Source of the DNA: Igneacidithiobacillus sp041146875
GTDB taxonomy: Bacteria > Pseudomonadota > Gammaproteobacteria > Acidithiobacillales > Acidithiobacillaceae
DNA length: 64,000 bases
Assembly (NCBI RefSeq): GCF_041146875.1
Contig: NZ_JBFRXP010000008.1
Span: 1 to 64,000 of the forward strand
Reading direction: 5' to 3'
The translations under genes and the position numbers were made by a program. Below are positions 16,799 to 25,888 of the stretch, piece after piece. Under the pieces are notes generated by a model. That model had not been told where the DNA came from and ran no database searches. It saw only the letters and a list, made by a program, of their open reading frames with translations. Within the stretch, counting starts at the first letter, position 1; each line of letters opens with the position of its first letter.

Positions 16799-17941
16799 AT
16801 GGCGCAATTTACGATCATTGGTAGCGGTTTTGGCGGCCTGACGGCGGTACGCGAACTGCGCCGGCAGGCCCCGGACGCGCAGATTCGCCTCGTCGCTCCC
16901 AAGCCGGAGTTCATCTATTACCCCAGCCTGATCTGGGTGCCCACCGGGCTGCGCCAGGGAGACGACCTGCGTATCGATTTGCGAGATTTCTTTACACGGC
17001 AAAAGGTGGAATTTATACCGGGCATGGTGCAATCCATTGACAAAGAAGGACGCGTGCAACTGGAATCCGGCGCCAGTCTGGACCAGGATGCCCTCATCAT
17101 TGCCTCCGGTGGACGCGGGCTGCGCAAGCTGCCAGGGATCGAGCACAGCCTCGCGATCTGCGACGGCATCGAAACCGCGCAGCAGATTCGGGAGCGCCTC
17201 CACGCCATGCAAAGCGGCAACATCGCCTTTGGCTTTGCTGGCAACCCGCAGGAGCCCAGCGCCGTGCGCGGCGGGCCCATCTTTGAGCTGCTCTTTGGCA
17301 TCGACACCTACCTGCGGCGTCAGGGTACGCGCGAAAAATTCACCCTGACCTTCTTCAACCCCATGCGCGAGCCCGGCAACCGCCTCGGCGCGGATGCCGT
17401 CGCTGGGCTTCTGGCGGAAATGGAAAAACGCCAGATTCATGCCCACTTGGGACACAAAATCACTGGCTTCGACGCCCAGCAGGTACATACTGAAGGCGGC
17501 AACATCGATGCCGATCTGATCCTCTTCATGCCCGGCATGACCGGTCCGGCCTTTGCTGCCAATAGCGCCCTGCCGCTTTCTTCTGGTGGTTTTCTGCAAG
17601 CCGACAATCACTGTCAGGTTCCCGGCATGCCCGGCGTCTATGTGGTGGGCGATGCGGCCTCCTACAGTGGCGCCCCTGACTGGCTACCCAAACAGGGGCA
17701 CAGCGCCGACCTGCAGGCGAAAACCGCGGTGCACAATGCCCTGCGCCATGTGCAAGGGCAAGCGGCAGACACGGAATTCCGCCAGGAACTGATTTGTATC
17801 GTTGATAGCCTCGATGGCGGTAACTTGGTCTATCGCTCACCGAGTATGGCGCGCATAGTGCCGGGTTCCTGGTGGCATCTGGCCAAACGTGCCTTCGAGT
17901 GGCGCTACCTAGCCCCCTACCGTCCGCGTTCTCAGGGGTAA
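16799..17941 (+). CDS. SQR/FCSD-like FAD-dependent oxidoreductase
   Basis: The 380-residue flavoprotein has an N-terminal dinucleotide fold FTIIGSGFGGLTAVREL and a C-terminal FAD site GVYVVGDAASYSG. PEFIYYPSLIWVPTG and GGPIFELLFGIDTYLR are characteristic of the sulfide:quinone reductase superfamily. The cysteine that precedes the GPxYE segment in classical SQR is absent (the sequence reads AVRGGPIFEL); cysteines occur only at 121, 272 and 333. It may be an SQR of an unusual type or a related quinone reductase. ATG 16799 sits seven bases after AAGGAGG (16785-16791). The 3' end overlaps hpnB by ten bases. Confidence 0.83.
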   Translation: MAQFTIIGSGFGGLTAVRELRRQAPDAQIRLVAPKPEFIYYPSLIWVPTGLRQGDDLRIDLRDFFTRQKVEFIPGMVQSIDKEGRVQLESGASLDQDALIIASGGRGLRKLPGIEHSLAICDGIETAQQIRERLHAMQSGNIAFGFAGNPQEPSAVRGGPIFELLFGIDTYLRRQGTREKFTLTFFNPMREPGNRLGADAVAGLLAEMEKRQIHAHLGHKITGFDAQQVHTEGGNIDADLILFMPGMTGPAFAANSALPLSSGGFLQADNHCQVPGMPGVYVVGDAASYSGAPDWLPKQGHSADLQAKTAVHNALRHVQGQAADTEFRQELICIVDSLDGGNLVYRSPSMARIVPGSWWHLAKRAFEWRYLAPYRPRSQG

Positions 17942-19065
17942 GTACGCCCCTTCCAGGCCCCACCGCGTCCGCGATAATGGCGGCGCGCGGAGTCCAGGGT
18001 CATCAGGGTATAGAGCCAGGCTGCTGGCTGCAGACTGAAGACCCAGAGAGGAGAGAGTCCGTAGTCACGCAGGGTCGGCCAAAACATCCGCCAGGAGAGT
18101 AACAGGCTGATCAAGGCCAAGCCCCACACCCAAGGCTGCGCATTCGCCAAGCCAACGATCACAAGAACCCAGGGTAGCAGATAGAGAAATAGCATCCCCA
18201 AGGTCGCACCGAGCAAACGTGGCAGACGAAAATCGAGCTGCACGTAGGCCGAGCGCACCACCATTTGCCAGATTTCCGCCAGATGCGTATACCGGCGCAG
18301 GCTAAAACTATGGTCAGCGAGGCCCAGCCAGATGGATCCCTGCGCCTGGAGTTGCGCGGCCAGTGTGCAGTCGTCGATTAAGGCGCCGGACATGGCCTGC
18401 AAGCCGCCACTCGCCGCCAGTGCCGCGCGTGCTACCAGCATGCAGCCGCCCGCGGCACCCGCCAGTTTGCGCTGCGGGTCATTTACCCAGGCAAAGGGAT
18501 AGAGCTTTTGGAAGAAGAAGAGAAAGGGCGGAATCAGCCAGCGCTCCCAGATCGTCTGGCAAGACAAACGCACCATGAGGGACACCAAGACCCGATTTTC
18601 CGTTACCGCTTTGGCAACCAGTGCGCGCAAAACCTGCGGCTGGTGCACAATGTCGCCATCGGTAAACCAAAGATAGGGAACGGAAGCGGCGGCCTCCACA
18701 CCCTGCGCCATGGCCCAGACCTTGCCTGCCCATCCTGGGGGCAGTTCTCGCCCTAACAAAACCGTCAAACGCGATGCGGCGCCAAGTTCCATAGCCGCAG
18801 AACGCGCCAGCTCGGCGGTGCCATCCGCACTTTGATCATCGATGACCAGCAGGCGCAGGTCTCCCGGATAGTCCTGGGTGAGAATCCCGCGCACACAAGC
18901 GGCAATCCCCTCTGCCTCATTACGCGCCGGTACCACTGCCGTAACGGCTGGCCAATCCGCCATCACGTTGCTAGGAAGGCGTTGATCAGCGCGCCAGAAT
19001 CCTCCGCGCGCCAGGTACAGTACCAGCCATGCAAACAAAACAGCGGCGGCAGTGGCCAACAGCAT
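17932..19065 (-). CDS. hpnB: HpnB-type glycosyltransferase (hopanoid-associated)
   Basis: This family 2 glycosyltransferase of 377 residues has an N-terminal membrane helix, the GT-A core (VTAVVPARNEAEGIAACVRGIL, LLVIDDQSADGT, LWFTDGDIVHQP) and several C-terminal membrane helices. The pattern matches HpnB, often found with hopanoid genes, although no squalene-hopene cyclase lies in this window. It follows pilU with a one-base overlap (TGATG), an unusual pairing. Confidence 0.82.
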   Translation of the reverse strand: MLLATAAAVLFAWLVLYLARGGFWRADQRLPSNVMADWPAVTAVVPARNEAEGIAACVRGILTQDYPGDLRLLVIDDQSADGTAELARSAAMELGAASRLTVLLGRELPPGWAGKVWAMAQGVEAAASVPYLWFTDGDIVHQPQVLRALVAKAVTENRVLVSLMVRLSCQTIWERWLIPPFLFFFQKLYPFAWVNDPQRKLAGAAGGCMLVARAALAASGGLQAMSGALIDDCTLAAQLQAQGSIWLGLADHSFSLRRYTHLAEIWQMVVRSAYVQLDFRLPRLLGATLGMLFLYLLPWVLVIVGLANAQPWVWGLALISLLLSWRMFWPTLRDYGLSPLWVFSLQPAAWLYTLMTLDSARRHYRGRGGAWKGRTYP

Positions 19066-20198
19066 CAGGTATCGCCACTAATACGCCAATTCGTCGCCTC
19101 GGCTTTCGCACCCGGATCCTCCAGGCCGCGCTTCATACACTCCATCTTGATCGCCAGTCGCAGGTCATTTTGCGAATCTGCGGCGCGGATGGCATCCTGA
19201 TATTCGATCAGCCCGTCCATGTATAATTTCACGAGAGACTGATCAAAGGTCTGCATCCCCACATCATTGGGTCGCGCCATTGCATCTTTCAACAACCCCA
19301 CTTCCCCGCGATAGATAAGATCAGCAATGGTAGGCGTATTGATCAAAACCTCCATGGCTGCAATTCGCCCTGACCTGCCCTTCAGGGGCAGAAGACGTTG
19401 CGAAACCACGGCTTTCAAGTTCAGTGACAGGTCCATCAACAGCTGTTTTTTACGCTCTTCCGGGAAAAAGTTAATGATACGTTCTACGGCCTGATTGGCA
19501 TTATTGGCATGCAAAGTAGACATACAAAGATGACCCGTTTCCGCATAGGCGACGGCATGCTCCATGGTATCGCGGCTGCGCACCTCGCCGATCAAAATCA
19601 CATCCGGTGCCTCACGCAAGGCATTTTCCAGGGCATTCTCGTAACTGCGCGTGTCAATACCGACTTCGCGTTGATTGACAATCGATTTGATATTTTTGTG
19701 CAGATACTCGATGGGATCTTCGATGGTAAGAATATGCCCTGCCGAGCTGGCATTGCGATGCTGAAGCATGGAGGCAAGCGAGGTACTTTTTCCCGAGCCA
19801 GTAGAGCCGACGAAGAGCACCAGTCCGCGTGAGGTCATCGCCAGCTCTTTCAGAATCGGCGGCATATGCAATTGGTCGAGTGTCGGAATCTGCGTCTTGA
19901 TGGCGCGAATAACGAAGGAAATTTCGTTTCTCTGAAAAAACCCATTGACGCGGAATCTGCCGACGCCGGGGAGAGACAACGCGAGATTTGCTTCTTTTTC
20001 GTGTTGAAAGTCCTGCAGACGCTCAAGACCCAAAATTTCTTTCGCCAAGGCCAGACTTTGGCCCGGTTTCAGGGGCTCATCGCCAACCGGCACGGCGCGC
20101 CCATCAATCTTGATTACCGGCGGCGATCCGACGGTAAAATATAAATCAGAACCATTTTTCTCGACCATCAAACGGAGCAGATCATCAAGCACTGGCAT
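19065..20198 (-). CDS. pilU: Type IV pilus retraction ATPase PilU
   Basis: PilU is the accessory retraction ATPase of type IV pili. The 377-residue protein has Walker A GSTGSGKSTSLASM, the Asp box TIEDPIEYLHKN, Walker B APDVILIGEVR and the His box GHLCMSTLHANNANQA. The C-terminus (ECMKRGLEDPGAKAEATNW) is PilU-like rather than PilT-like. It follows pilT by 14 bases on the same strand; both should be cotranscribed and act at the inner-membrane pilus base. Confidence 0.93.
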   Translation of the reverse strand: MPVLDDLLRLMVEKNGSDLYFTVGSPPVIKIDGRAVPVGDEPLKPGQSLALAKEILGLERLQDFQHEKEANLALSLPGVGRFRVNGFFQRNEISFVIRAIKTQIPTLDQLHMPPILKELAMTSRGLVLFVGSTGSGKSTSLASMLQHRNASSAGHILTIEDPIEYLHKNIKSIVNQREVGIDTRSYENALENALREAPDVILIGEVRSRDTMEHAVAYAETGHLCMSTLHANNANQAVERIINFFPEERKKQLLMDLSLNLKAVVSQRLLPLKGRSGRIAAMEVLINTPTIADLIYRGEVGLLKDAMARPNDVGMQTFDQSLVKLYMDGLIEYQDAIRAADSQNDLRLAIKMECMKRGLEDPGAKAEATNWRISGDT

Positions 20199-20212
20199 TC
20201 ATTTTTCTCCCA

Positions 20213-21271
20213 TCAAGCGACGTTGGAAAAACTGTCTTTATTCTGCGCTCTACGTAGCGCGTCGTCGCGGCTGATCTTGTGCGCGCGCAGTAAATTGCCA
20301 AGACATTGATCAAGGGTCTGCATCCCCTGATTCTGGCCGGTCTGGATGACAGAATACATCTGCGCCACCTTGTTTTCCCGAATCAAATTGCGGATCGCGG
20401 GATTGGCAATCATGATTTCATGCGCCGCCACTCGGCCTCGATGATCCGCCGTGGGGATAAGGGTCTGCGCAACCACCGCGCGTAAAGACTCTGAAAGCAT
20501 GGCGCGCACCATATCCTTTTCGCCGCCAGGGAAGGAGTCGATAATACGATCAATAGTCTTCGGTGCGGAACTGGTATGCAGGGTACCAAACACTACGTGA
20601 CCCGTTTCTGCCGCGGTCAGGGCCAAACGCATGGTTTCCAAGTCACGCAATTCACCCACCAGAATCACATCGGGGTCTTCGCGCAAAGCCGAACGCAGGG
20701 CATTTTCGAAGGATTTCGTATTCGGCCCTACTTCACGCTGGTTGATCAGGCACTTGTTCGGTGTGTGCAAAAATTCGATCGGATCTTCAATGGTAATGAT
20801 GTGATCCTGACGATTGTTGTTGATATGGTTCACCATAGCCGCCAGGGTAGTAGACTTACCAGATCCAGTTGGCCCCGTCACCAGAACCAATCCCCGTGGC
20901 ACATCGATGATTTCCTTGAACACCGTTGGCGCATTCAACTCCTCCAGGCTCAAGACCTTGGCCGGAATCGTACGAAACGCGGCCGCGGGTCCGCGATCCT
21001 GTTGAAACGCATTGATACGAAAGCGTGCTACCTGGGGAACCTCGATCGCAAAATCGATCTCGAGGTTCTCTTCATACCATTTGCGTTGGGCATCATTCAT
21101 GATGTCGTAAATCATCGAATGCACGAGCTCTTTGCTCAAGGGAGGCACGTTTACCGGCTTAATTTCGCCATTGATACGCACCATCGGTGGCAAGCCGGAA
21201 GAAATGTGGATATCGGAGGCATTGTTTTTTACCGCAAAACCGAGCAAATCGGTCACATCCATTTGGCTCAT
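20213..21271 (-). CDS. pilT: Type IV pilus retraction ATPase PilT
   Basis: The 352-residue hexameric ATPase powers pilus retraction. It begins MSQMDVTDLLGFAVKNNASDIHIS, has Walker A GPTGSGKSTTLAAM, Asp box TIEDPIEFLH, Walker B DPDVILVGELRD, the AIRNLIRENK sequence needed for retraction, and His box GHVVFGTLHTSSA. ATG 21271 follows AAGGAAG; an upstream in-frame extension of 64 residues has no family resemblance and was dropped. It is divergent from the PLPBP gene, as in many proteobacteria. Confidence 0.95.
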   Translation of the reverse strand: MSQMDVTDLLGFAVKNNASDIHISSGLPPMVRINGEIKPVNVPPLSKELVHSMIYDIMNDAQRKWYEENLEIDFAIEVPQVARFRINAFQQDRGPAAAFRTIPAKVLSLEELNAPTVFKEIIDVPRGLVLVTGPTGSGKSTTLAAMVNHINNNRQDHIITIEDPIEFLHTPNKCLINQREVGPNTKSFENALRSALREDPDVILVGELRDLETMRLALTAAETGHVVFGTLHTSSAPKTIDRIIDSFPGGEKDMVRAMLSESLRAVVAQTLIPTADHRGRVAAHEIMIANPAIRNLIRENKVAQMYSVIQTGQNQGMQTLDQCLGNLLRAHKISRDDALRRAQNKDSFSNVA

Positions 21272-21349
21272 CTGCGACTTCCTTGTTTGGGAAACTAGCG
21301 TTAAGCCCGTAATATAGACGAGCTTCTCGATTCCGCCCAAGAGATCTTC

Positions 21350-22015
21350 ATGGACCTTCAGCAACGTTTGCAGAGCATACAAGCACAGCTCCAGGAGCAT
21401 TCGCCGGCCCGCCTGCTTGCCGTTAGTAAACACGTGAGCGCCGATCGTATACGTGCTGCCCACGTATTAGATCTGCGCCATTTTGGTGAAAACTATGTGC
21501 AGGAGGCCCTTGGCAAGATGGTAGAGTTGGCAGATCTCGAAGATATCTGCTGGCATTTCATCGGCCGCATACAGCGCAATAAGACGCGCGAGATTGCCCG
21601 GCACTTCGATTGGGTGGAGAGCGTTGACCGCGAGATTCTGGTGCAACGCCTGGATCGCGAGCGGACAGGGCTCCCGCCATTACAAGTACTGATCGAAGTA
21701 GCCGCGAGTGGCGAGGAGAGCAAGGGCGGCTGCGCCCCCAGCGATGTTCCCATGCTAGCGGAAGCCATCGTCGCCAGCACCAATCTCCGGCTGCGCGGGC
21801 TCATGGCCCTAGTCCATCCCAATCCTGAGCAAGCCCCAAAAAACTTTGCGCAACTGGCAGAATTATATAAACAATTACAGAAACAATTTACCAACCAGCG
21901 TGTCGACACCCTTTCCATGGGCACTTCAGGCGACTATCCTGAGGCGCTGGCCCATGGGGCCACGGAAATTCGACTGGGGACCGTGCTCTTCGGCACCCGT
22001 CCCAAGGAGCATTGA
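21350..22015 (+). CDS. PLP-homeostasis protein (YggS/PLPBP family)
   Basis: This protein binds pyridoxal phosphate and buffers the free cofactor pool. The 221-residue protein is a single alanine-racemase-like barrel. The PLP lysine is in LLAVSKHVSADRI, with FGENYVQEA, WHFIGRIQRNK and LSMGTSGDYPEALAHGATEIRLGT as family signatures. It precedes proC directly in the conserved pilT-PLPBP-proC-yggT neighbourhood. Confidence 0.95.
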   Translation: MDLQQRLQSIQAQLQEHSPARLLAVSKHVSADRIRAAHVLDLRHFGENYVQEALGKMVELADLEDICWHFIGRIQRNKTREIARHFDWVESVDREILVQRLDRERTGLPPLQVLIEVAASGEESKGGCAPSDVPMLAEAIVASTNLRLRGLMALVHPNPEQAPKNFAQLAELYKQLQKQFTNQRVDTLSMGTSGDYPEALAHGATEIRLGTVLFGTRPKEH

Positions 22016-22840
22016 TTGCAACAACAGCAGATTGTTTTTCTTGGTGCCGGCAACATGGCCCGTGCCCTCATTGCCGGTATCTGTAAAGGCGGTTTCCCGG
22101 CCGAGCGGATTCAAGTACACGCCCCCCATCCCCAGCGCCGCAGCGCCCTGGCAGCAGACTTTGGCATACAGAGCCGAGATGCCGAACCTTGCGCCCTGCC
22201 GCAGGGTGCCATCGTCTTCTATGCCGCAAAACCCAAGCAGATGCGCGCTGTGCTCAGTGCTTGGGCGACTGAACTACGCGCCGCACAGGCGCTGCTGATA
22301 TCGGTGGCCGCAGGGATTCGCATCGCGTCTTTGCAGCAACTGGTCCCAGACATCGACATCGTGCGCGTCATGCCCAACACACCAACACAGATTGGTGCTG
22401 GTGCCAGCACTCTCTGTGCAGCCCCAGGTGTGACTGCCGAACATCAGGGACAAGCGGAAAAGCTGGTGCAGAGTACCGGACTGGCCGAGTGGCTGCCCGA
22501 CGAAGAGAGTATGGACATGGCTACGGCCTTGGCAGGAAGTGGTCCTGCCTATGTGTTTTTGTTCTTGGAGGCCTTGGAAGATGCCGCCGTGGCTGGCGGA
22601 CTCTATCGCGACCAGGCTCGGCGGCTGGCCATCGCCACGCTGCGCGGGGCAGCAGAGCTGGCCGCGCAAAGTGAGCTAGCACCGGCTTTATTACGCCAAC
22701 AGGTGACCAGCCCCGGCGGCACCACCGCGGCTGGCCTGGCCGCTTGGGAAGAAAATCTGCGTCCCCTCGCCAAACGCGCCCTCGACGCCGCCAGCCAACG
22801 CAGTCAGGAATTGGCAGACAATCTGGCAAAAGGACTCTGA
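22016..22840 (+). CDS. proC: Pyrroline-5-carboxylate reductase
   Basis: ProC makes proline from pyrroline-5-carboxylate with NAD(P)H. The 274-residue protein opens with the Rossmann motif IVFLGAGNMARALIAGI, has VRVMPNTPTQIGAG, and ends with ALAGSGPAYVFLFLEALEDAA and VTSPGGTTAAGL, all diagnostic. The start is a TTG at 22016 directly after the previous stop codon, with AAGGAG at 22004-22009. The next in-frame ATG would remove the glycine-rich loop. Confidence 0.94.
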   Translation: MQQQQIVFLGAGNMARALIAGICKGGFPAERIQVHAPHPQRRSALAADFGIQSRDAEPCALPQGAIVFYAAKPKQMRAVLSAWATELRAAQALLISVAAGIRIASLQQLVPDIDIVRVMPNTPTQIGAGASTLCAAPGVTAEHQGQAEKLVQSTGLAEWLPDEESMDMATALAGSGPAYVFLFLEALEDAAVAGGLYRDQARRLAIATLRGAAELAAQSELAPALLRQQVTSPGGTTAAGLAAWEENLRPLAKRALDAASQRSQELADNLAKGL

Positions 22841-22842
22841 CC

Positions 22843-23112
22843 ATGCTGCTTTTCGATCTCTATCGCCTGCTGGAATTTGTCCTGACGCTACTGTTCTGGG
22901 CAATTTTCATCCGCGCCATTCTGTCCTGGGTACAACCCAACCCGTATAACCCCGTAGTGCGTTTTCTCGACCGCGTGACCGACCCTATCCTGCGGCCGCT
23001 ACAGCAACATCTGCCGCTCCTTGGCGGGATTGATCTCAGCCCCCTGGTTGCCATGTTGCTGATCGAGGCGGCCAAGATGCTCCTGCCACGCTTACTCTTC
23101 GGCAGTTTCTAA
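22843..23112 (+). CDS. YggT-family membrane protein
   Basis: The 89-residue protein has two hydrophobic helices flanking the conserved segment ILSWVQPNPYNPVVRFLDRVTDPILRP, the YGGT domain. Its function is not firmly known; homologues are linked to membrane or osmotic homeostasis. It begins two bases after proC and is surely in the same transcript. Confidence 0.88.
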   Translation: MLLFDLYRLLEFVLTLLFWAIFIRAILSWVQPNPYNPVVRFLDRVTDPILRPLQQHLPLLGGIDLSPLVAMLLIEAAKMLLPRLLFGSF

Positions 23113-23137
23113 TCGTTTACCTTTTTGGACCCACACC

Positions 23138-24073
23138 ATGACCCAGCCCACTCTGGAAGAAATTCTCGAACTCTTCGCCCTACCCTTCAACGATCTGCTT
23201 TTTCGCGCGCAACAAGTGCATCGCGAGCATTTTCCTGCCAACGCCGTGCAGTGCTCCACGCTGCTTTCGATTAAGACCGGAGCCTGCCCCGAGGACTGCG
23301 GTTACTGCGCCCAGAGCGTACATCACGAAGCCAAGCTACCCGTGACGCCATTGATGCCTTTGGCAGAAGTGGTAGCCGCAGCACAAGCCGCGAAGTCTCA
23401 GGGAGCGCAACGCTTCTGCATGGGTGCCGCTTGGCGCAGCCCACACGAACGTGACCTGGAAAAGGTGGCGGAAATGGTGCAGGCGGTGAAAGAGTTGGGC
23501 CTGGAAACCTGCGTCACCCTGGGGATGCTCAAGCCCGGTCAGGCCGAGCGCCTGCAAGTGGCGGGCTTGGATTACTACAATCATAATCTCGACACCTCGC
23601 CGGAATTCTATGGGCAGGTGATCCACACCCGCGGCTACGCGGAGCGTCTGGAAACCCTGGCTGCCGTCCGCGCTGCGGGGCTCAAGGTTTGCAGTGGCGG
23701 AATACTGGGCATGGGCGAGAGTCGCCGTGACCGCGCCCGTTTGCTGCAGAGTCTCGCGGCCCTGGAGCCCGCCCCGGAAAGCATTCCTATCAATGCGTTG
23801 GTGCCCATCGCTGGCACGCCTTTGGCCGAGGCCGCGCCAATTGATGAGATCGAATTTGTGCGCACGATTGCCGTGGCGCGAATTCTGTTCCCCAGCAGTT
23901 ATGTGCGCTTGGCCGCGGGGCGGGAAAAGATGGGTGATAGTCTGCAAGCGCTGGCCTTTTTGGCTGGCGCCAATAGTATCTTTTTGGGCGATCGCTTACT
24001 CACCACCAACAACGCCAGCAGCGACCACGATGCTGCACTCTTCGCCAAACTCGGCTTGCAGGCGGCGGTCTGA
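23138..24073 (+). CDS. bioB: Biotin synthase
   Basis: BioB is a radical-SAM enzyme that inserts sulfur into dethiobiotin. The 311-residue protein has the SAM cluster motif CPEDCGYC with the following Ala-Gln. It also has CMGAAWRSP, YYNHNLDTSPEFY, CSGGILGMGE and the [2Fe-2S] region near LAAGREKM. It is last in the PLPBP-proC-yggT run, 12 kb away from bioFHCD on the opposite strand. Confidence 0.96.
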   Translation: MTQPTLEEILELFALPFNDLLFRAQQVHREHFPANAVQCSTLLSIKTGACPEDCGYCAQSVHHEAKLPVTPLMPLAEVVAAAQAAKSQGAQRFCMGAAWRSPHERDLEKVAEMVQAVKELGLETCVTLGMLKPGQAERLQVAGLDYYNHNLDTSPEFYGQVIHTRGYAERLETLAAVRAAGLKVCSGGILGMGESRRDRARLLQSLAALEPAPESIPINALVPIAGTPLAEAAPIDEIEFVRTIAVARILFPSSYVRLAAGREKMGDSLQALAFLAGANSIFLGDRLLTTNNASSDHDAALFAKLGLQAAV

Positions 24074-24096
24074 TAAGGGCCGCCTGCACGGCAAGC

Positions 24097-24642
24097 TCAG
24101 GAATGTTCGCCGAAGGAGAGCGGAAACGAGTAGGTAATTAACGCCTCATTCTCGCCGGGGTCTTGGGAAACAATATAGGCATTCGAAATATGGGCGATTT
24201 TTAGCCCCAAGCGCCCCCCATTGGCAAACTGATAGGCAAGACCGAGTTCCAGACGAAATTCAAAAGGGCTCCCCAATTGCTTGCCATTGCCAGCGTCATA
24301 ACCACCAAAGCCAAGCACCGGCGTCAGTACCCAACGATCCCAAGCAATATCAGAGTAAAAACCTGTATAGCCCATAAAACCGCCACGGGTGTTGGCCATC
24401 AGGCCCCATGCCGCACCGATGCCAAAGAGCTTCGATGCCGACTGATACTCGACGTTGATCTCCGGCACGCGGGGATTGGGACCAGCAATCGGGTGAATCC
24501 CAACCCCATTGAATACACCTACGCCAGCGCTGAGGTAGGCCGGCCCACCCTGGATCACGTGCAATCCTTCTGCACTGGCAAACGGTGCCACCACTAACAT
24601 GGCTGAGGCCATGACCCATGTCTTCATGCGAAATAACCGCAT
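24097..24642 (-). CDS. pagL: Lipid A 3-O-deacylase, PagL-like
   Basis: This outer-membrane beta-barrel enzyme removes the 3-O acyl chain from lipid A. The 181-residue protein has a signal peptide (MKTWVMASAMLVVAPFASA) and alternating barrel strands. The C-terminal catalytic motif LGLKIAHISNAYI contains the His-x-Ser pair of PagL, followed by PGENEALITYSF. ATG 24642 follows AAGGAG; an upstream extension was rejected. It is divergent from hlyD and shares a 181-base gap with an inverted repeat resembling one before the TetR gene. Confidence 0.8.
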   Translation of the reverse strand: MRLFRMKTWVMASAMLVVAPFASAEGLHVIQGGPAYLSAGVGVFNGVGIHPIAGPNPRVPEINVEYQSASKLFGIGAAWGLMANTRGGFMGYTGFYSDIAWDRWVLTPVLGFGGYDAGNGKQLGSPFEFRLELGLAYQFANGGRLGLKIAHISNAYIVSQDPGENEALITYSFPLSFGEHS

Positions 24643-24705
24643 TCTGTGCTCCTTGTCTCTACACAAAAATGACTTGCCCAGTGGCGCGCCATGCGCTACC
24701 TTATC

Positions 24706-24717
24706 GACCGAACGGTC
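24706..24717. promoter_or_regulatory. Inverted repeat, candidate TetR-family operator (site A)
   Basis: GACCG-AA-CGGTC has perfect five-base arms. The 16 bases 24706-24721 match the minus strand of the dyad upstream of the TetR gene at 13 of 16 positions. It lies between the divergent pagL and hlyD genes and could control both. Confidence 0.5.
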
Positions 24718-24823
24718 AGTATGTCTTTTGTTACGAATTGCGTCAAAGGTTTTGGTGCCTTGTAACGCTGCCCAGGCGGGAATGTAGTATCTTGCGTTTT
24801 GCTGCGGGAGAAGGGAAATCGCT

Positions 24824-25837
24824 ATGCGTTGGATCAAACGGTTTGCGGTGATCATCATTGTTGCAGTGGTTGCCTTTGGCGCTTACGCCTATTTCCAAAT
24901 CTCCGACTACTACCCGAGCACCGACGATGCCTATGTGCATGCGCATGTCGTCAATGTTGCCCCACGCGTAACTGGGCATGTGATAGCCCTCTATGTGCGC
25001 GATAATCAGGTCGTTCACCAAGGCCAGCCGCTGCTCAAGATTGATCCGCGCGCTTATCAGTATAAGCTACAGCAGGCCGAGGCTGAACTCGCGCAAGCAC
25101 AGCGTCAGCGCGCCAGCATTGCCGCCAACATCGCCTCGGCACAGGCACAGATGCAAGCCAACCAAATTAACTATGCCAACGCCGCGCGCAATGCCGAGCG
25201 CGCCAAGAGCTTGGCTGCCCAACGCTACCTCTCGGTTCAGGCAGCAGACAATGCACAAACCAAGGCAGCAGAGTTCCAGGCGCAAATTCAGGCGAACCGC
25301 GCCACTGTATCGGGTGCCACCGCCCAGGAAGCGCTCAACAAGGCTCGCATAGCGGCGGCGCAGGCGGCCGTGGGTATGGCCAAGCTGGATCTGTCCGAGA
25401 CGACGATCTACGCCTCCATCACCGGAGTCGTCAGCAAGGTAGACAAGATTCATGTCGGTGATGTGGTGTCGGTCAATCAGGATCTTTTTCCTTTGATTGG
25501 CAACCAAGCATACTGGATCGAAGCCAATTATAAGGAAACCGATCTTGACCGTATTCACCCAGGTCTGGACGCAGGCATCAATGTCGACATGTACCCGAAC
25601 CATAGCTTCAAGGGTAAGGTAGTGAGCATTAGCGGCGGGGCAGGAAATGCCTTTTCACTACTACCCCCAGAAAATGCGACTGGCAACTGGGTAAAGGTCA
25701 CGCAGCGCGTGCCGGTGCGCATCGAAGTACTCAACCCGGATACCAAGCTACCCCTGCGGATCGGCACGAGTGCCACGGTTACCGTGACGACAAAAAATAT
25801 TCCTGGTTGGGTGACCTTCCTGCAACCGTATTTTTGA
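24824..25837 (+). CDS. HlyD/EmrA-family membrane fusion protein
   Basis: The 337-residue periplasmic adaptor of an efflux pump has one N-terminal membrane anchor (FAVIIIVAVVAFGAYAYF), a barrel-sandwich half motif (HVVNVAPRVTGHVIALYV) and a long alpha-hairpin rich in Ala and Gln (about residues 85-185). The second lipoyl half (LSETTIYASITGVVSKVDKIHVGD) and a beta-barrel domain follow. Such proteins need an inner-membrane transporter, but none is adjacent, so this gene is an orphan here. Its upstream dyad suggests control by the TetR protein at 27448. Confidence 0.9.
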   Translation: MRWIKRFAVIIIVAVVAFGAYAYFQISDYYPSTDDAYVHAHVVNVAPRVTGHVIALYVRDNQVVHQGQPLLKIDPRAYQYKLQQAEAELAQAQRQRASIAANIASAQAQMQANQINYANAARNAERAKSLAAQRYLSVQAADNAQTKAAEFQAQIQANRATVSGATAQEALNKARIAAAQAAVGMAKLDLSETTIYASITGVVSKVDKIHVGDVVSVNQDLFPLIGNQAYWIEANYKETDLDRIHPGLDAGINVDMYPNHSFKGKVVSISGGAGNAFSLLPPENATGNWVKVTQRVPVRIEVLNPDTKLPLRIGTSATVTVTTKNIPGWVTFLQPYF

Positions 25838-25854
25838 TGCCATAAAAATCCGAC

Positions 25855-25877
25855 AGGCAGGCGCGTCGCGCTTGCCT
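25855..25877. terminator. Hairpin between convergent hlyD and nucleotidase genes
   Basis: AGGCAGGCG (25855-25863) pairs with CGCTTGCCT (25869-25877), including one G-T pair, with a five-base loop. The following T-rich stretch is weak, so termination is plausible but not certain. Confidence 0.4.
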
Positions 25878-25888
25878 TCAATTTCGAC

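Noticed and set aside
16481..17611. A 376-codon minus-strand frame opposite the SQR-like gene
   Set aside because: The plus strand has FAD-binding motifs and a good ribosome site; the antisense frame has neither.
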